Origin: Thinopyrum elongatum
Taxonomy: Eukaryota; Streptophyta; Magnoliopsida; Poales; Poaceae
Length of the DNA: 64,000 nt
Direction: 5' to 3'
Assembly (NCBI GenBank): GCA_011799875.1
Contig: CM022297.1
Coordinates: 534,039,479-534,103,478 of the forward strand
This document shows, piece by piece, positions 43,401 through 55,050 of the stretch; within the stretch, counting starts at the first letter, position 1; each line of letters opens with the position of its first letter. Below the pieces are notes generated by a model that saw only the letters and a program-made list of their open reading frames with translations, had not been told where the DNA came from and searched no databases. Made by a program: the position numbers and the translations under genes.

Positions 43401-45779
43401 CGTTTTTTAACCTCTCCGTTCACTGAGGAGGAAATTCGGACCGCGGTGTTTCAAATGGAACACAACAAGGCCCCTGGGCCAGACGGTTTTCGGGCGGAGT
43501 TTTATCAATGTTTCTGGGATATGATCAAGGTGGACTTGGTTCAGTTGTTTAACCAACTACACACCGAAAACCTTGACATTACCCGTTTAAACTTTGGGGA
43601 AATTATTCTACTGCCCAAGACTAAGGAGGCTAGTCGTATTCAACAATATCGACCGATTTGCCTTCTAAACGTCAGCTTTAAAATCTTTACGAAGGTTGCA
43701 ACAAACCGGTTGAACGGGGTGGCTGACCATGTGGTCAAACCCACTCAAACGGCGTTTATGCAAGGGCGCAACATACTAGATGGAGTGGTTGTGCTGCATG
43801 AAACCGTACATGAGCTTCACCGTAAAAAGTTGAGCGGAGTTATCTTGAAAATTGACTTCGAAAAGGCCTATGATAAAGTAAAATGGCCCTTTCTATTGCA
43901 AACTTTACGCATGAAGGGGTTTTCACCAAAATGGTGTCGTTGGGTGGAGAGTTTTGTTTCTGGAGGTAGTGTGGCTATCAAAGTCAACGATGTTGTTGGC
44001 AACTATTTTCAAACTAAGAAGGGTCTTCGCCAAGGGGACCCCGGATCCCCTATTTTGTTCAACATCGCGGCCGATATGTTAGCTATCCTTGTTCAGAGGG
44101 CTAAGATGGCCGGTCAGATTAGTGGTGTTATTCCTCATTTAGTAGAAGAAGGTCTGTCCATTTTACAATACGCGGATGACACTATTCTTTTTATGGATGA
44201 TGACCTAGATAAAGCAAGAAACCTCAAGTTGCTTTTATGCGCATTCGAGGAGCTCTCTGGTCTCAAAATTAATTTTCATAAGAGCGAGCTTTTCTGCTTC
44301 GGCGATGCTGCAGAGTCTGCAGCTGAGTATGCTGACATTTTTGGCTGCCAGCTTGGACAGTTCCCGATTAGGTATCTCGGTATTCCGATTCACTATCGGC
44401 GTTTAACTATCGCTGAGTGGAAGCATGTGGAAGAGAGACTTGAGAAATGGCTAGCCAGCTGGAAAGCCAAACTCTTGTCATATGGGGGACGATTGATTTT
44501 GATCAATTCCGTCCTCAGCAATATGGTTCTATACATGTTGTCTTTCTTCCACTTACCGAAAGGGGTTCTTCAGCGTCTAGATTACTTTAGATCCAGATTT
44601 TTTTGGCAATGCGATAATGAATCCAAGAAATATCGTCTGGCTAGGTGGACTATATTATGCCGTCCTAAAAGTCAAGGGGGGCTCGGAATTCAAGATCTTG
44701 AGATTAAAAACATCGCTCTTCTCAGTAAATGGGTCTACAAATTACTCACTGAGAATGGAGTATGGCAGAAAATCATTCGTAACAAATACGTGGGGTCCAA
44801 AGCCATTTCTCAAGTTCATTGGAAACCCGGCGATTCACGTTTTTGGTATGGTGTCATGAAGGCCAAGGAATTCTTTTTTCAATTTGGTACTTTCTCAGTC
44901 AGGGATGGTTCTCAGGTTCGATTCTGGGAAGATACCTGGCTAGACGACACCCCACTTATGGTGCAGTACCCTAGCTTGTACAGGATTGTCAGACATAAAT
45001 TTGTCACGATCAAACAAGTTTTGAGACAAGAAAACTCCGATATTTCTTTTCGTAGGGATCTCTTGGGCCCTCGCCTGGCAGCATGGAATGAATTACTCTC
45101 TCGTATGGAGGACATTCAACTGACAAGCGAGCCGGACAAGTTTCGATGGAAACTACACCAAAACGGTAGTTTCTCAGTCAAGTCCTTGTACGATGCGATG
45201 ACTCATATCGATGTTCCAGTTGATAACAAAAAATTGTGGAAGCTAAAAATACCTCTGAGAGTGAAGATATTCCTCTGGTTTTTAAGCAGAGGGGTCATCT
45301 TAACTAGAGATAACCTGGCACGACGTAACTGGCAAGGTAGTAAGACATGTGTCTTTTGCCAACATGACGAGTCTATCAAACACTTATTTTTTGAGTGTAA
45401 GTTTGTTCGCGCAGTATGGGCCATAGTTCAAATAGCTTCAAATCTATACCCCCCACGTAGTGCACGTAACATGTTCGGCAATTGGTTGCGGGGTATTGAT
45501 AAACAATTTTCTGCACATATTCTTGTGGGGGCGGCTGCCTTATGCTGGGCATTGTGGCTTACCAGGAATGATGTGGTTTTTAATAATAAATGTGTTTCCT
45601 CTCCTGTGCAGGTTATTCATGCATGTACTCGATGGCTCCGTACTTGGTCTATTCTGCAGAAGTCGGAGGACAGAGACCTCTTTATGATGGTGTCTACACG
45701 GCTGAAGCGTACGGCCAGGGAGGTTTTCTCCCACCATGGATGGCGGTATAATCTCCGTATAGGATCTGCCCCACCCTAG
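43182..45779 (+). CDS. Chimeric open frame: gypsy RNase H joined to LINE reverse transcriptase (865 residues)
   Basis: One uninterrupted frame crosses the insertion point. Residues 1-73 are gypsy RNase H (NNTAEYEALLHGL, RGDSELVFQQV). From about residue 75 it is LINE ORF2: TEEEIRTAVFQMEHNKAPGPDGF in pieces, LPKTKEASRIQQYRPICL, KIDFEKAYDKV, KKGLRQGDPGSP, catalytic YADD, GLKINFHKSE, then the C-terminal zf-RVT (CVFCQHDESIKHLFFEC). The LINE endonuclease is missing because of 5' truncation. The fusion is most likely accidental, but it has no stop, so the LINE part is little decayed. A fused product is not expected to be made unless G1 is transcribed. Confidence 0.75.
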   Translation: MNYVLQLHFQDSNNTAEYEALLHGLYIAASMGIHRLIYRGDSELVFQQVMKTFNTKDSKMVAYCAAIRELEGKRFLTSPFTEEEIRTAVFQMEHNKAPGPDGFRAEFYQCFWDMIKVDLVQLFNQLHTENLDITRLNFGEIILLPKTKEASRIQQYRPICLLNVSFKIFTKVATNRLNGVADHVVKPTQTAFMQGRNILDGVVVLHETVHELHRKKLSGVILKIDFEKAYDKVKWPFLLQTLRMKGFSPKWCRWVESFVSGGSVAIKVNDVVGNYFQTKKGLRQGDPGSPILFNIAADMLAILVQRAKMAGQISGVIPHLVEEGLSILQYADDTILFMDDDLDKARNLKLLLCAFEELSGLKINFHKSELFCFGDAAESAAEYADIFGCQLGQFPIRYLGIPIHYRRLTIAEWKHVEERLEKWLASWKAKLLSYGGRLILINSVLSNMVLYMLSFFHLPKGVLQRLDYFRSRFFWQCDNESKKYRLARWTILCRPKSQGGLGIQDLEIKNIALLSKWVYKLLTENGVWQKIIRNKYVGSKAISQVHWKPGDSRFWYGVMKAKEFFFQFGTFSVRDGSQVRFWEDTWLDDTPLMVQYPSLYRIVRHKFVTIKQVLRQENSDISFRRDLLGPRLAAWNELLSRMEDIQLTSEPDKFRWKLHQNGSFSVKSLYDAMTHIDVPVDNKKLWKLKIPLRVKIFLWFLSRGVILTRDNLARRNWQGSKTCVFCQHDESIKHLFFECKFVRAVWAIVQIASNLYPPRSARNMFGNWLRGIDKQFSAHILVGAAALCWALWLTRNDVVFNNKCVSSPVQVIHACTRWLRTWSILQKSEDRDLFMMVSTRLKRTAREVFSHHGWRYNLRIGSAPP

Positions 45780-45937
45780 GCTGGATTGATTTACTTTTGC
45801 TGCAAAACAATGTTTATTTTTGATTGTTTGGACTTGTTGGCTGTGTGCATCATGTTATGCAGAGGCCGGGCATTCTTTGGATGCGGTTGTATCACCTTGA
45901 TAAATCAATTCAATAATATGTCCTTTATCGAAAAAAA
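43401..45937 (+). mobile_element. 5'-truncated LINE inserted in G1
   Basis: About 2.5 kb, beginning inside ORF2 and ending with a 3' untranslated region and a short A run (45931-45937). It belongs to a different LINE lineage from the one at 22357: no RNase H, YADD instead of FADD. No target duplication is visible. Judged by the conserved gypsy RNase H, a few tens of bases of target appear deleted between 43400 and 45938. Confidence 0.82.
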
Positions 45938-47375
45938 GCGAAGCGACAATGTGGCCGCCGATAACTTGGCACGTATGGGAGCAGCCCGGGAACCAGTACC
46001 ACACAAAACTTTATTAGAAATCCCAGACAAGCCATCAGTACGGACACAGGAGATCACAGAAGAGCCTCCGACCTCCGAAGGATCGGAGCCCGCGGACACC
46101 GCGCAGGAGGCCGGTGAAGAAGAGGAGCCCGTCAATACGGTCTATACAGTAGTACCAGATTAGACCCAGCCCTTCCTCGCGTACCTAATTAACGGAGACC
46201 TACCTGAGGAGAAAAATGAAGCCGGGTGCATCATCTGCAGATCCAAAGTGTACACAGTCATCCAAGGAGAGTTGTACAAACGCAGCATAACAGGCATCTT
46301 TCAGCAATGTGTCTCGGAAGAAGAAGGCCGATGACTCTTACAAGAGATACACGCGGGGGCCTGCGGCCACCAGGTAGCCCTGCAAACGCTGGTGGGAAAA
46401 GCCTTTAGGCACGGCCTCTTTTGGCCACATGCGATGAAAAACATAGAAGACATAGTCCGAAAATGCGATGGATGCCAGCGCTTCATGCAAAAAACTCACA
46501 TGCCGGCCACCGCACTGAAAGCAATACCCTTAACATGGCCGTTCGCCGTATGGGGATTGGACATGGTAGGACCTCTGTCCCCATCACCCGGAGGGCACAG
46601 GTACCTCCTAGTCGCCATTGACAAGTTCACCAAGTGGATAGAAGCCAAACCAGTCACAAACGCGGAGGCCGACACAGCCGTCAAGTTCATCTCCGGAATA
46701 ATCCACAGATTTGGTGTCCCCCACAACATCATCACCGACAATGGCTCTAACTTCACAGCAGATGTGTTCCGTGACTTTTGCCACAACAGAAGAATACATA
46801 TAGATTATTCATTGGTGTCTCACCCACAGTCCAATAGACAAGTAGAGCGCGCCAATGGGTTAATCATGCAAGGCTTGAAGCCCCGCCTCATATCCCCGCT
46901 GTTGCGAGCAAAGGGAAAGTGGGTCGATGAGCTCCCATCGGTCCTCTGGAGCCTATGGACAACACTAAATAGATCTATTGGTTACACACCATTCTTCATG
47001 GTATATGGAGCAGCGGTAGTACTCCCCTCTGACATAGAGTATGACTCCCCGTGAGTTCGTGGGTACAAAGCGGAGGCCGCCGAAGACTCCAGGAAGAACG
47101 ACATCGACTCCAAGGAAGAAGCTCGGCTTCTCACCCTAGAACGCACCACCATCTACCAGCAAAAGCTATGGCAGTACCATGGAAGGTGCATCCAGGCTCA
47201 CGAGTTCAACATCGGCGACCTCGTCCTCCGCCTCAAGCAGAAGCACAGGAAGAACAAGCTTTCTTCTCCATGGGAGGGACCTTATGTGATCCATGAGGTC
47301 CTCAACGACAGAGCGTACTACCTCCGCAACAGAAAGACAGGGCGAGTCACAAAGCGTTCGTGGAACGCTGCCTAG
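45938..47375 (+). pseudogene. G1 RNase H end and integrase
   Basis: RNase H end (DNVAADNLARMG), an acidic linker, then the integrase. The zinc-binding HHCC module is at about 46350-46480 (IHAGACGHQ, CDGCQRF). The catalytic core has WGLDMVGP with the first Asp, ITDNGSNF with the second Asp (about 46735) and RQVERANG with the Glu (about 46850). The C-terminal part has GDLVLRLKQ and GPYVIHEV. Stops at 46160, 46330 and 47052 break it. Final codons end in TAG at 47373-47375. This is the best-preserved part of G1. Confidence 0.82.
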
Positions 47376-47707
47376 CTACGTCTTTTTTATGCATAATTTC
47401 CCTTTTAGCGTAAATTATTTTCAATTTTTGCATCAATGCTATAGCATGATCCAGAACAAACTTGGTGAATAAAGGAAATTTTCCATGTTCCCATATTTGA
47501 TTTGCTATTTCACACGCTAAAAAACTTTCGAATGAACACCCTGGAATAGACAAGGAGGTTGAAACAAATGTATCTCTTTGCTTGTCGGACTCGGGGGGCT
47601 GCATCACGTATAGTGGACCTCCCCGCAGTTCGCACAAAGGCTGCATCGTACGTTCCTTCTCTTGATCTAGACCCGAGGGCTGTTTCATCCTTACCGACCT
47701 CCCGGGG
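47376..47707 (+). other. G1 3' non-coding region, left of the LARD-like insertion
   Basis: AT-rich sequence after the integrase stop, ending at the target site CGGGG (47703-47707). It continues at 63578. Confidence 0.5.
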
Positions 47708-48652
47708 TGTCGGTGATATTCCCCACGACCAAGACCCGGCTCATAAGGGTAAGTCGCCCTGAGGCTTAAGTCATCTCTGGGTTTAAGTCGCCCTGACATT
47801 AAGTCATCTCTGGGCTTAAGTTGCCCTGATGTTAAGCCCTCTCTGGACTTAAGCAGATTCTAACCCGACAGATAGTTTCTAACCTGGCAGACAGTTGTAA
47901 GCCGGCAGATAGTTTCTAACCTGACAGACAGTTGTAAGCCGACAGATAGTTTCTAACCCGGCAGATAGTTTCTAACCCGGCAGATGCATGGAGTCACGGA
48001 GATGAGTCCCTGAAGATGAGTCCCAGAGATGAGTCCCTGAAGATGAGTCCCCGAAGATGAGTCCCTGAAGATGAGTCCCCGAAGATGAGTCCCTGAAGAT
48101 GAGTCCCTGAAGATGAGTCTTGAAGATAAGCCCAGCGATAAGCCGCCTGGGTGTAACCCGCCCGGCGTAAGCCGCCCGGTTGTAAGCCGCCCATCTGGAG
48201 ATAAGAAGCCCGGGACTCAGAAGCCCATGGTGAGAAGCCCGTGATAAGAAACCCGCGAGGGGAAGTCAGAAATAGGCTAAGTCCTAATCCGACTTGGACT
48301 CTACATGTAACCCGCCCCTTCAACTTATATAAGGAGGGGCAGGGCTCCCCAAGAGGGTCAAGTTTTTCTAGACGTCTCAATAGACAGGTCTTAGACAGAC
48401 AAATCTTAGACAAGATAAAAGTAGATGCTCTCGAGATAGAGGTGGTGAAACCTCGCCCTTGTAACCGAGATCGTCATCATTATCAATATCAATCAAGCAG
48501 GATGTAGGCTTTTACCTCCATCGTGAGGGGCCGAACCTGGGTAAAATCTCGCGTCTCTCGTCCCGCTCAACCCCTTCAAGCTACCAGTTAGATGCGTTGG
48601 CCTCACGACTAAGTCCTCACACTAGGACATCTGCCGTGACAAATCCACGACA
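47708..48652 (+). repeat. 5' LTR of LARD-like element
   Basis: 945 bp, with TATATAAGG at 48326-48334 as a probable promoter. It contains short tandem repeats: TAAGTCGCCCTGA phrases, a unit of about 36 bp (TAAGCCGGCAGATAGTTTC), and a GATGAGTCCCTGAA unit of about 13-14 bp (48000-48120). Confidence 0.9.
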
Positions 48653-48653
48653 G

Positions 48654-48671
48654 TTGACGCCCATCGTGGGG
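48654..48671 (+). promoter_or_regulatory. Primer binding site of LARD-like element
   Basis: TTGACGCCCATCGTGGGG starts two bases after the LTR end. It is close to primer sites of several gypsy elements (TTGGCGCCCACCGTGGGG type). Confidence 0.6.
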
Positions 48672-51116
48672 CCCGCGCAAGATGGTGTTGTTCTTGGAGG
48701 GATTTCTCCCAGGGTTCGAGAGGTCTGCAATCTTCCGGATGAAGAGCAGCCGGTTTGGAAAGATCTACATCAACGTCAAGTTCATCAATCCAGATTTATA
48801 TCTTTTGTGAGATTCAAGGTTCAAGAGAAATTAGGGTTAGGATTGTGATCAATTTACCGCTGCAAGTCGCCAAGATTGACAAAAGTGTTTTCACCGCAAC
48901 CAACATCAGCTGTTTATTGGTGATTTTCAAAGCAGATGGTAATTTCCACCGCAGGTTCAATGGTCAGGTCCGATTACTACTGTATCAAGCAGCTGCCTGA
49001 CCCGCCACGTTCGAGTGGTTGCCATCCGCGTATACTTTGAAGTCCCAAGGAAGTTCACGTATGTTCAACAGGGTTCGTCGGACGCAATTGGATATGCTAT
49101 GTTTGGAAGTGGCCAATGATTGCTGTGTATTCCCTAATTAGCACGGAGGAACCATCAACGCTACGTACAAGCTTCAAACTTGAGATGTTTCAAGTCTGCA
49201 CGTGGTCAGAGTCGGACACAGGATAACTAAGACCCGGAAGTCAATGGCCACGACCTGGATTTACCTTCGCCAAGCCGCAGCAGTTTCCCCCCGAGTCGCC
49301 GCCGAGACCCGCCCGGCCACGGGCTTCCTCACTGGCAGCTGCGTCGAGCCGCCACCGCGTTGGGCCGCCGAGCCCTGTGAGTCACCGTTCGGTCGTCTCC
49401 CCTCATCGACGAGCCTCTGAAACCGCTATGGCCTTGCCCCGCTGCGAGCCACCGGCCGCTGACCCGCCGTTCGATCCTGCGGTCTCCACCGCGTCGTTGG
49501 CTCGCCTCGCCTCGCGTCCTCGCGCCGAGCCGCGGTCCCCGTGGCCCCGCCTGCTCTGTTCCAAGCCGTCGAGCCGCCCCCGTCGGAGTTTTCTGCTGCG
49601 ATACGCCACAAGCGTCGGGACGGTTCGCCTCTGCACCTCGCCACTTCAACCCGCCGCGCCTCTTCTGCGCCGGCTCCGCCGTGGCCAAGCCGCGGCCTCC
49701 TCTACGGTGTCCGAATCGCCCTCTGCCTCACGTTGTTTCCATCTGCGAGCCGCCGCCTTCGTCTGCGAGCCGGCCGGCCGCTATAATTCACCCCGCCGGG
49801 TTTTCTCCGCCGCCTTAATTCCGCTTCAATGAGCCGCCCCACCACTCTATGGCAGGCTCTCTGCGCTGCCCGCTTCACTACGCCGCCACTCTGACGAGTC
49901 GCCGCCACACCAAATACCGTCGCCCCCCTTGCTGTGACCAGCTTCAAGTCGCCGTCGCTAAATCGCTGTCACGGCTGAACTGAATCGCCATCTTCGCCTC
50001 TGCTCGACCCTGTCGCGAGCCGCCCGCTTCCGCTCCGACTTAGCCTTGCCACGGTGGCTCTCTGCGCCGCTTCAAGTCGCCGCCGCCTTGACCCGCCCTG
50101 GCTGGGTAACCTCGCTTCCGCTGAGCCGTCTCCTCTGCCGCGAGTATGGCCGGCCGTCGAGTCGCCACTGCCCGACCAGCCGCCACCGGGCTGCTATGAA
50201 ATTGCCGCCTCAGTACGGCACTGCTTGCCTTCGCCCCGTCGACTGACCAGCGCGGCCTCGAGCCGTCTCGCGGACGCCCCTTCGAGTAGCCGGACTGCGC
50301 CTCAAGCCGCCGGCCGTCCCGCCTCCCGTTGCCTCGAGCCGCGGCTGCGCCGGGCCGCCTCGCCTTACCTCCGCCTCCACCGCGGTCGAGCCACCGGCTC
50401 CGCGCGTGAGTCGCCCGCGAATTTTCTCCGCCGGTCCTCGCTCTGCACTTCTGCCGCGAGTCGCCGGCCTCGCCCTCGCCCGGTCTCCTCTCGCCCCGTC
50501 AGCCACCGGCTCCAACCGCCGTCCGCAAGTCGCCACCTCCGGCCCGGCCGCTCGCCCTGGCTCACACCGGCCGCTGCGACCCACCTCCGCCGGCCTCTGC
50601 TGCATCAAAGCTGCCGCCTCCCCTCGCCGGAGTCGCTTCCGAGCCGCGCTGCAGCGGGGCCGCAGCCACGCCTCAAGCCGGTTCCGCCTCGCCTCGCTGG
50701 GGTGCGCGCCGCCCCGTCGCTCCACCATCGATACGGCCGTGGCTCTACCTCGGCCCTGCGGCCTCACCGGCCTCCGCCGGCTCCCTGCCTTCGCGCACCT
50801 GGCCCGGGCTGGCTCTGGGTCACCCGCGCCGCCCCCGCGCGGCCGGCCGCTGCCGTGCCCTTCGCCGGCTCCGGCCCGCCCTGCGGCCTCGCCTCCGCCT
50901 GGTCCCGTCTCTTCTCTGCTCCGAGACACCGCGCTGCCGCAAGCCGCCGCGCTGCCGCGAGCCAGCCGCACGACCCGCCATTGGCTGCTGCCGCGTCACC
51001 GCACCGCGTTGCCTTACTCTTGCTAGAAGAAGAAAGAGATAAGGAGGGGTAATGGCCCCATGCTAAAAAAAAGAGAGAGAGAGGATGCAATGGAGTCTGG
51101 GCTGCTGGTATTCTGA
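48672..51116 (+). other. LARD-like element internal region, left
   Basis: From about 49250 to 51050 this is extremely GC-rich, built of CGCCGC and GAGCCGCC phrases. Several long frames on both strands result from the base composition, with none carrying a known motif, so no gene is called. It ends at the Mutator target site. Confidence 0.6.
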
Positions 51117-51258
51117 GCTAATTTTTTTAAATAATACATTTTTTTATTAAGTTTCAAAAATATTACACTGGATGAAATTTTTTCAAAAATAATACACCGT
51201 CGGCCCGCTGCAGGCCGACTGGGTCTAGTCGGCCCATAGCAGGCCGACTGGGCTTAGT
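51117..51258 (+). repeat. Left terminal inverted repeat of the Mutator-like element
   Basis: About 140 bp matching the complement of 59182-59322 with few changes. Its inner part holds palindromic blocks of the form GTCGGCCCGCTGCAGGCCGAC; more blocks of this kind follow to 51370. Confidence 0.85.
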
Positions 51259-51394
51259 CGGCCCACCACAGGCCGACAGTAGGCCAGGACAGCCACGAGC
51301 GGGGCTGTCGGCGCGCCCGGGCCCCTGTCGGCCCGCTGCAGGCCGATCGGCCAGCTGCCGGCCGACAGGGTGCGGGTCCCCCAGCGGCTGGCTC

Positions 51395-51500
51395 CTTCCT
51401 CCTCTCTCTCCTTCTCCTTTCTCCTTTCTCCTTTCTCCTTCGTTTCTCCCACTCCTCCTTCTCCTTTCTCCTTTCTCCTTTCTCCTTCGTTTCTCCCACT
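51395..51500 (+). repeat. CT-rich repeat before the transposase gene
   Basis: CTCCTTTCTCCTTTCTC stretches, including two copies of a block ending CCTTCGTTTCTCCCACTCCT. A pyrimidine-rich leader region of this type may contribute to the transposase promoter. Confidence 0.7.
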
Positions 51501-52248
51501 CCTCACGGCTAGCTACAGCTCCTTTCTTTCTCCTCTTTCTTGCAAGAAATGCCTCAAATTAATACACCAAAATGAGGCGGTTTTTTACAGATTGAGCACC
51601 GTGAATGGGTTCTACGTAGTTAGGGGAGCCAAGGGAGACCTCGATCTACTGATGGGGTAGCTCGTGGTGGTCGTGGTGAGCATTTTTTTGAAGCTTTTTT
51701 TTAGCACATTGGAGGAGGTTGTGGCGGCGGTGGAGGTAGAGGTGGTGGTGCTGAAGCTGGGGCAGTGTGGTGGAGGTGGTGGAGGTGAAGCTCCGGCAGT
51801 TTGGTGGAGTTTCCGGCTCCGGTGATTGAAGGCCGCCGTTCGTCGTTCGCTCGCACGCTTCAAGGGTATATTTCAACACACATTTTATTTTTCGTAGTTG
51901 CTCCGGTAGTATTCGGTAATATGTTTCGATGTGAAATAAATTAGGTGTGCGATTATAGTTATTTGCTTCGGTAGTATCCGTAAATATATTTAGATGTCAA
52001 CTATTTAGTTGTGTGAATATTTGAAGTTGTTCCGGTAATATTCCGTACTATATGTGGATGTCAAATATTTAGGTGTGTCAGTAGTTGGAGTTGCTCCGGC
52101 AAATATTTGTAGGTGTGTGAATTTTTTTAGTTGCTCCGTTAATATTTCGTAATATATATACATGTCAAATATTTAGTAGTGCGGATATTTAAAGTTGTTG
52201 CTTAATACTTGTCTGTCATTGTTGAAAAAAAAAATTAGGTGAGCCGAG

Positions 52249-54983
52249 ATGTCTGATGTAGTGACGTTCAAATTTTACTACGGTCCTGGTACTGTCCAAA
52301 CAACTGACATGGGAGCTGATCTGAGTGAATTTACTCACATAGAGATGCCAATGAGTGCACCTCAAACATGGTCTGTCAGTCAGTTGAAAGAATGGATTAC
52401 AGGAAGTTTAGGGCTTGATACAGAAACACACACCGTCGGTGTTCATGCATTGTGGACACGGTCAAGTTCAATAATTTATTTTTATTTGAGGCCAATAGAG
52501 CGAGACTCCGAGTGGGTGCGGTGGTTACAAGGTTGCGAACGCAGGGGATGCAATCCTATTGCCTTAGTGCTTCCCGTCGTGAAGGAGGTCACTGCACATG
52601 AAGGCGAGGGTGGCTACGATCCTGGGCAGAGCAGTGGAGGGAGGCAGTTATCTATGTCAAATGCTGGAGATGATGGTTACGAACCAGGGCAGAGTAGTCA
52701 GGGAGAAGGAGGAAATGCCGATGGTGATTACAGTGGCGAGGTGGACGTTGATGAGGTAGATGGGCACATGCAGGACCAGATGGAAGAAGAAGACACCGAT
52801 GTTGATAGGGGTCATGCCGATGATTCTGACGAGTTGGATGAAGAAGAAAATGCAGAGGAGGTCCCGAATCCTGCATCATGGAATCATGACTTCTCATCTG
52901 CAATGATGGTGAACGATGGGCATGATTCTGCCTTGCAATATCACCAGAACAATATTGCGACGGGTGCTATGTATCCCAACAAGCAAGCTCTTAAGGATGC
53001 AATAATAAATTGGGCAATGTCCACGCATAGGGTTTTCACAGCTAAGGTGTCAAGTCAGAAATACCTGACAATGGTATGCAAGAACACAGATTGTCCCGCC
53101 AGGGTGCACGGCTATCTCCCTAAGTATGGCACAAGTTGGGTGATCAGCGACTTAGTGAATCACACTTGTCTTATTCCCTGCATCCCTCAAGATCATGCCA
53201 ACCTTTCATCGACGCTTATTGCTCGGTTGTTTTACGATGAGATAGTGGAGGGAAAAGCTATGGAAGTGAAGGCAATCCAGAAAAAAGTCTTCGCCAGGTT
53301 GAAGTACATAATTTCTTATGGCAAGGCTTGGAGGGCTAAGCACGCGGCGCTTGAGAGGAGATTTGGTTCTTATTTTGATGCATATGACTCTGTTGTCCAG
53401 CTCCTCCACACACTGCAGCAGCGGAATCCAGGCACCTATATCGATATCCAAGACCTCTTCATGCCAGAGTTCCCAACTGTGAGGGTGCTGCATCGTCTCT
53501 TCTTCTCTTTCGGTGTATGCATCGAAGCTTTCAGGCATTGCCGACCGGTGATATGTGTAGATGGTACTTTTCTCACTAGCAAGTACAAGGGTCAGATCCT
53601 AACAGCCATAGGTCAAGACGGCCAAAATCAAGTTGTCCCACTCGCATTTGCTTTTGTGGAGAGTGAGAACATTGAAAGTTGGACATGATTCTTCAGGCAG
53701 TTGAAAATATCAGTTGTGAAGGAGAAGCCCAATGTGTGCATCCTTCATGACAGGCATGCAGGTATACTCAGTGCGATAAGGACACTAACAAACCCAGGCC
53801 CTGAGGAACAAACTCCATGGCAGGACTTGCAGAGCCGTTGGTGCATGTGCCATCTGGGGGCTAATTTCTTGTCACAGTTCAGAAATAAGAGCCTGATGAA
53901 TCGGTTCAAAAAACTCTGCAAGCAGAACCAGTTATGGAAGTACAACTTGATACATGACAGACTTAATGTGTGCACGCAGAGACACGTTAGGGACAGGAAA
54001 GCTGCAAGAGATGCAGCGGTGAGGGCACATGTTGAAGCAGTAGCTGCACAGTTGGCAACAGGATCAGCGGCCGTGGAGGAGGAGCCTGTTGGGTTATGTG
54101 ACCTGCCAGGCTTTGACCCACCTAGTACTAGGAGAAGGCTCGGAAGGTCGATTAAAACCTTCCAGCAGTGGATAGAGCATGAGCCTCTGGAGAGGTGGTC
54201 TTTGCTACATGACACACATGGAGCAAGGTACGGTGTCATGACAACCAACCTCGCGGAAACATACAACTTTGTCCTCAGAGGAAACCGAGCATTGCCACTT
54301 ACAGCCATCGTTGAGGGTATTTTCTATGGCACCATGAAGTATTTCAGAGACAGACGTCAAAAAGCAGAGCAGCATATCTTGAACAACCCGAATACACGTT
54401 ACTGTGAAAGAGTGACGAAGTACATGGACAACAAGATGCAAAAAGCTAGGTCACACACTGTAGTCGCCATCAGTAATCAAGAGAGAAAGTTTGAGGTCCG
54501 CTTAGTCAACAACAAATTCGGATATGCAAATGAGTTGAGGACGCATGAGGTGAAATTGGAAATGAAGCCTGGCCAACATGTGAGTGCACATGCAACAAAC
54601 CGAAATTGTTTCACCTACCTTGCTCACATGTACTTGCTGCTTGCGGGCAGCTTGGAATGGACGCAATATCGTTTGTCTCTCCATTTTTTCTGAAAGAGTC
54701 TGTCCTCAATACCTGGACAGGTGAGCTGATGGGTTTTCGATCAATGGGTAACTTCAACAACGTCAACCCCGCTGATAGGCGTTACATTCCAAACCCAGAG
54801 CATATGCGTACAAGTAGAGGCAGACGGCAGCGTCAGCGCATCCGGAATGATATGGATGAATCTGAAGCAGGAGGTCCGACTAGGCAATGCATTCTATGCA
54901 ATGAATTTGGCCATAGGGACACTAATTGTCCCACTTTCGTCACTGCCAGTGGTACTGGTCGTGGACGAGGCAACCGGGGATGA
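52249..54983 (+). pseudogene. mudrA-like: MURA-type Mutator transposase, one stop and one 1-base deletion
   Basis: About 911 residues if read through. N-terminal region to about 130 of PB1-like style, an acidic linker (130-215), then a MuDR DNA-binding domain (about 240-330: PNKQALKDAI, CKNTDCPARV, WVISDLVNHTC). The MULE catalytic core has Asp438 in VDGTFL, Asp501 in ILHDRHAG and Glu670 in NLAETYNF. A SWIM zinc finger (CTCNK then LPCSH) and a CCHC knuckle (CILCNEFGHRDTNC, 54888-54932) end the protein. Damage is limited: TGA at 53686-53688 where a Trp is expected (WTWFF), and one missing base between 54585 and 54586, just before the SWIM Cys. It starts at the first ATG after AT-rich sequence. 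Inactive as it stands, unless read-through occurs. Confidence 0.88.
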
Positions 54984-55050
54984 AGAGGAGGTAGAGGAGG
55001 TAGAGGAGTAAGAGGGGGAGGAAGAAGCTAAGCTAGCAGTACTATGTTAT

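Noticed and set aside
47990..48130. CRISPR-like array of GATGAGTCCC units
   Set aside because: The units are tandem without unique spacers, occur in both LTRs of an eukaryotic retrotransposon, and have no cas genes.
49250..51090. Long open frames on both strands (up to 332 codons)
   Set aside because: The sequence is extremely GC-rich and stop-poor in all frames. Translations are Arg/Ala/Pro/Ser-rich with no motif, and overlapping frames of similar length exist on the opposite strand.
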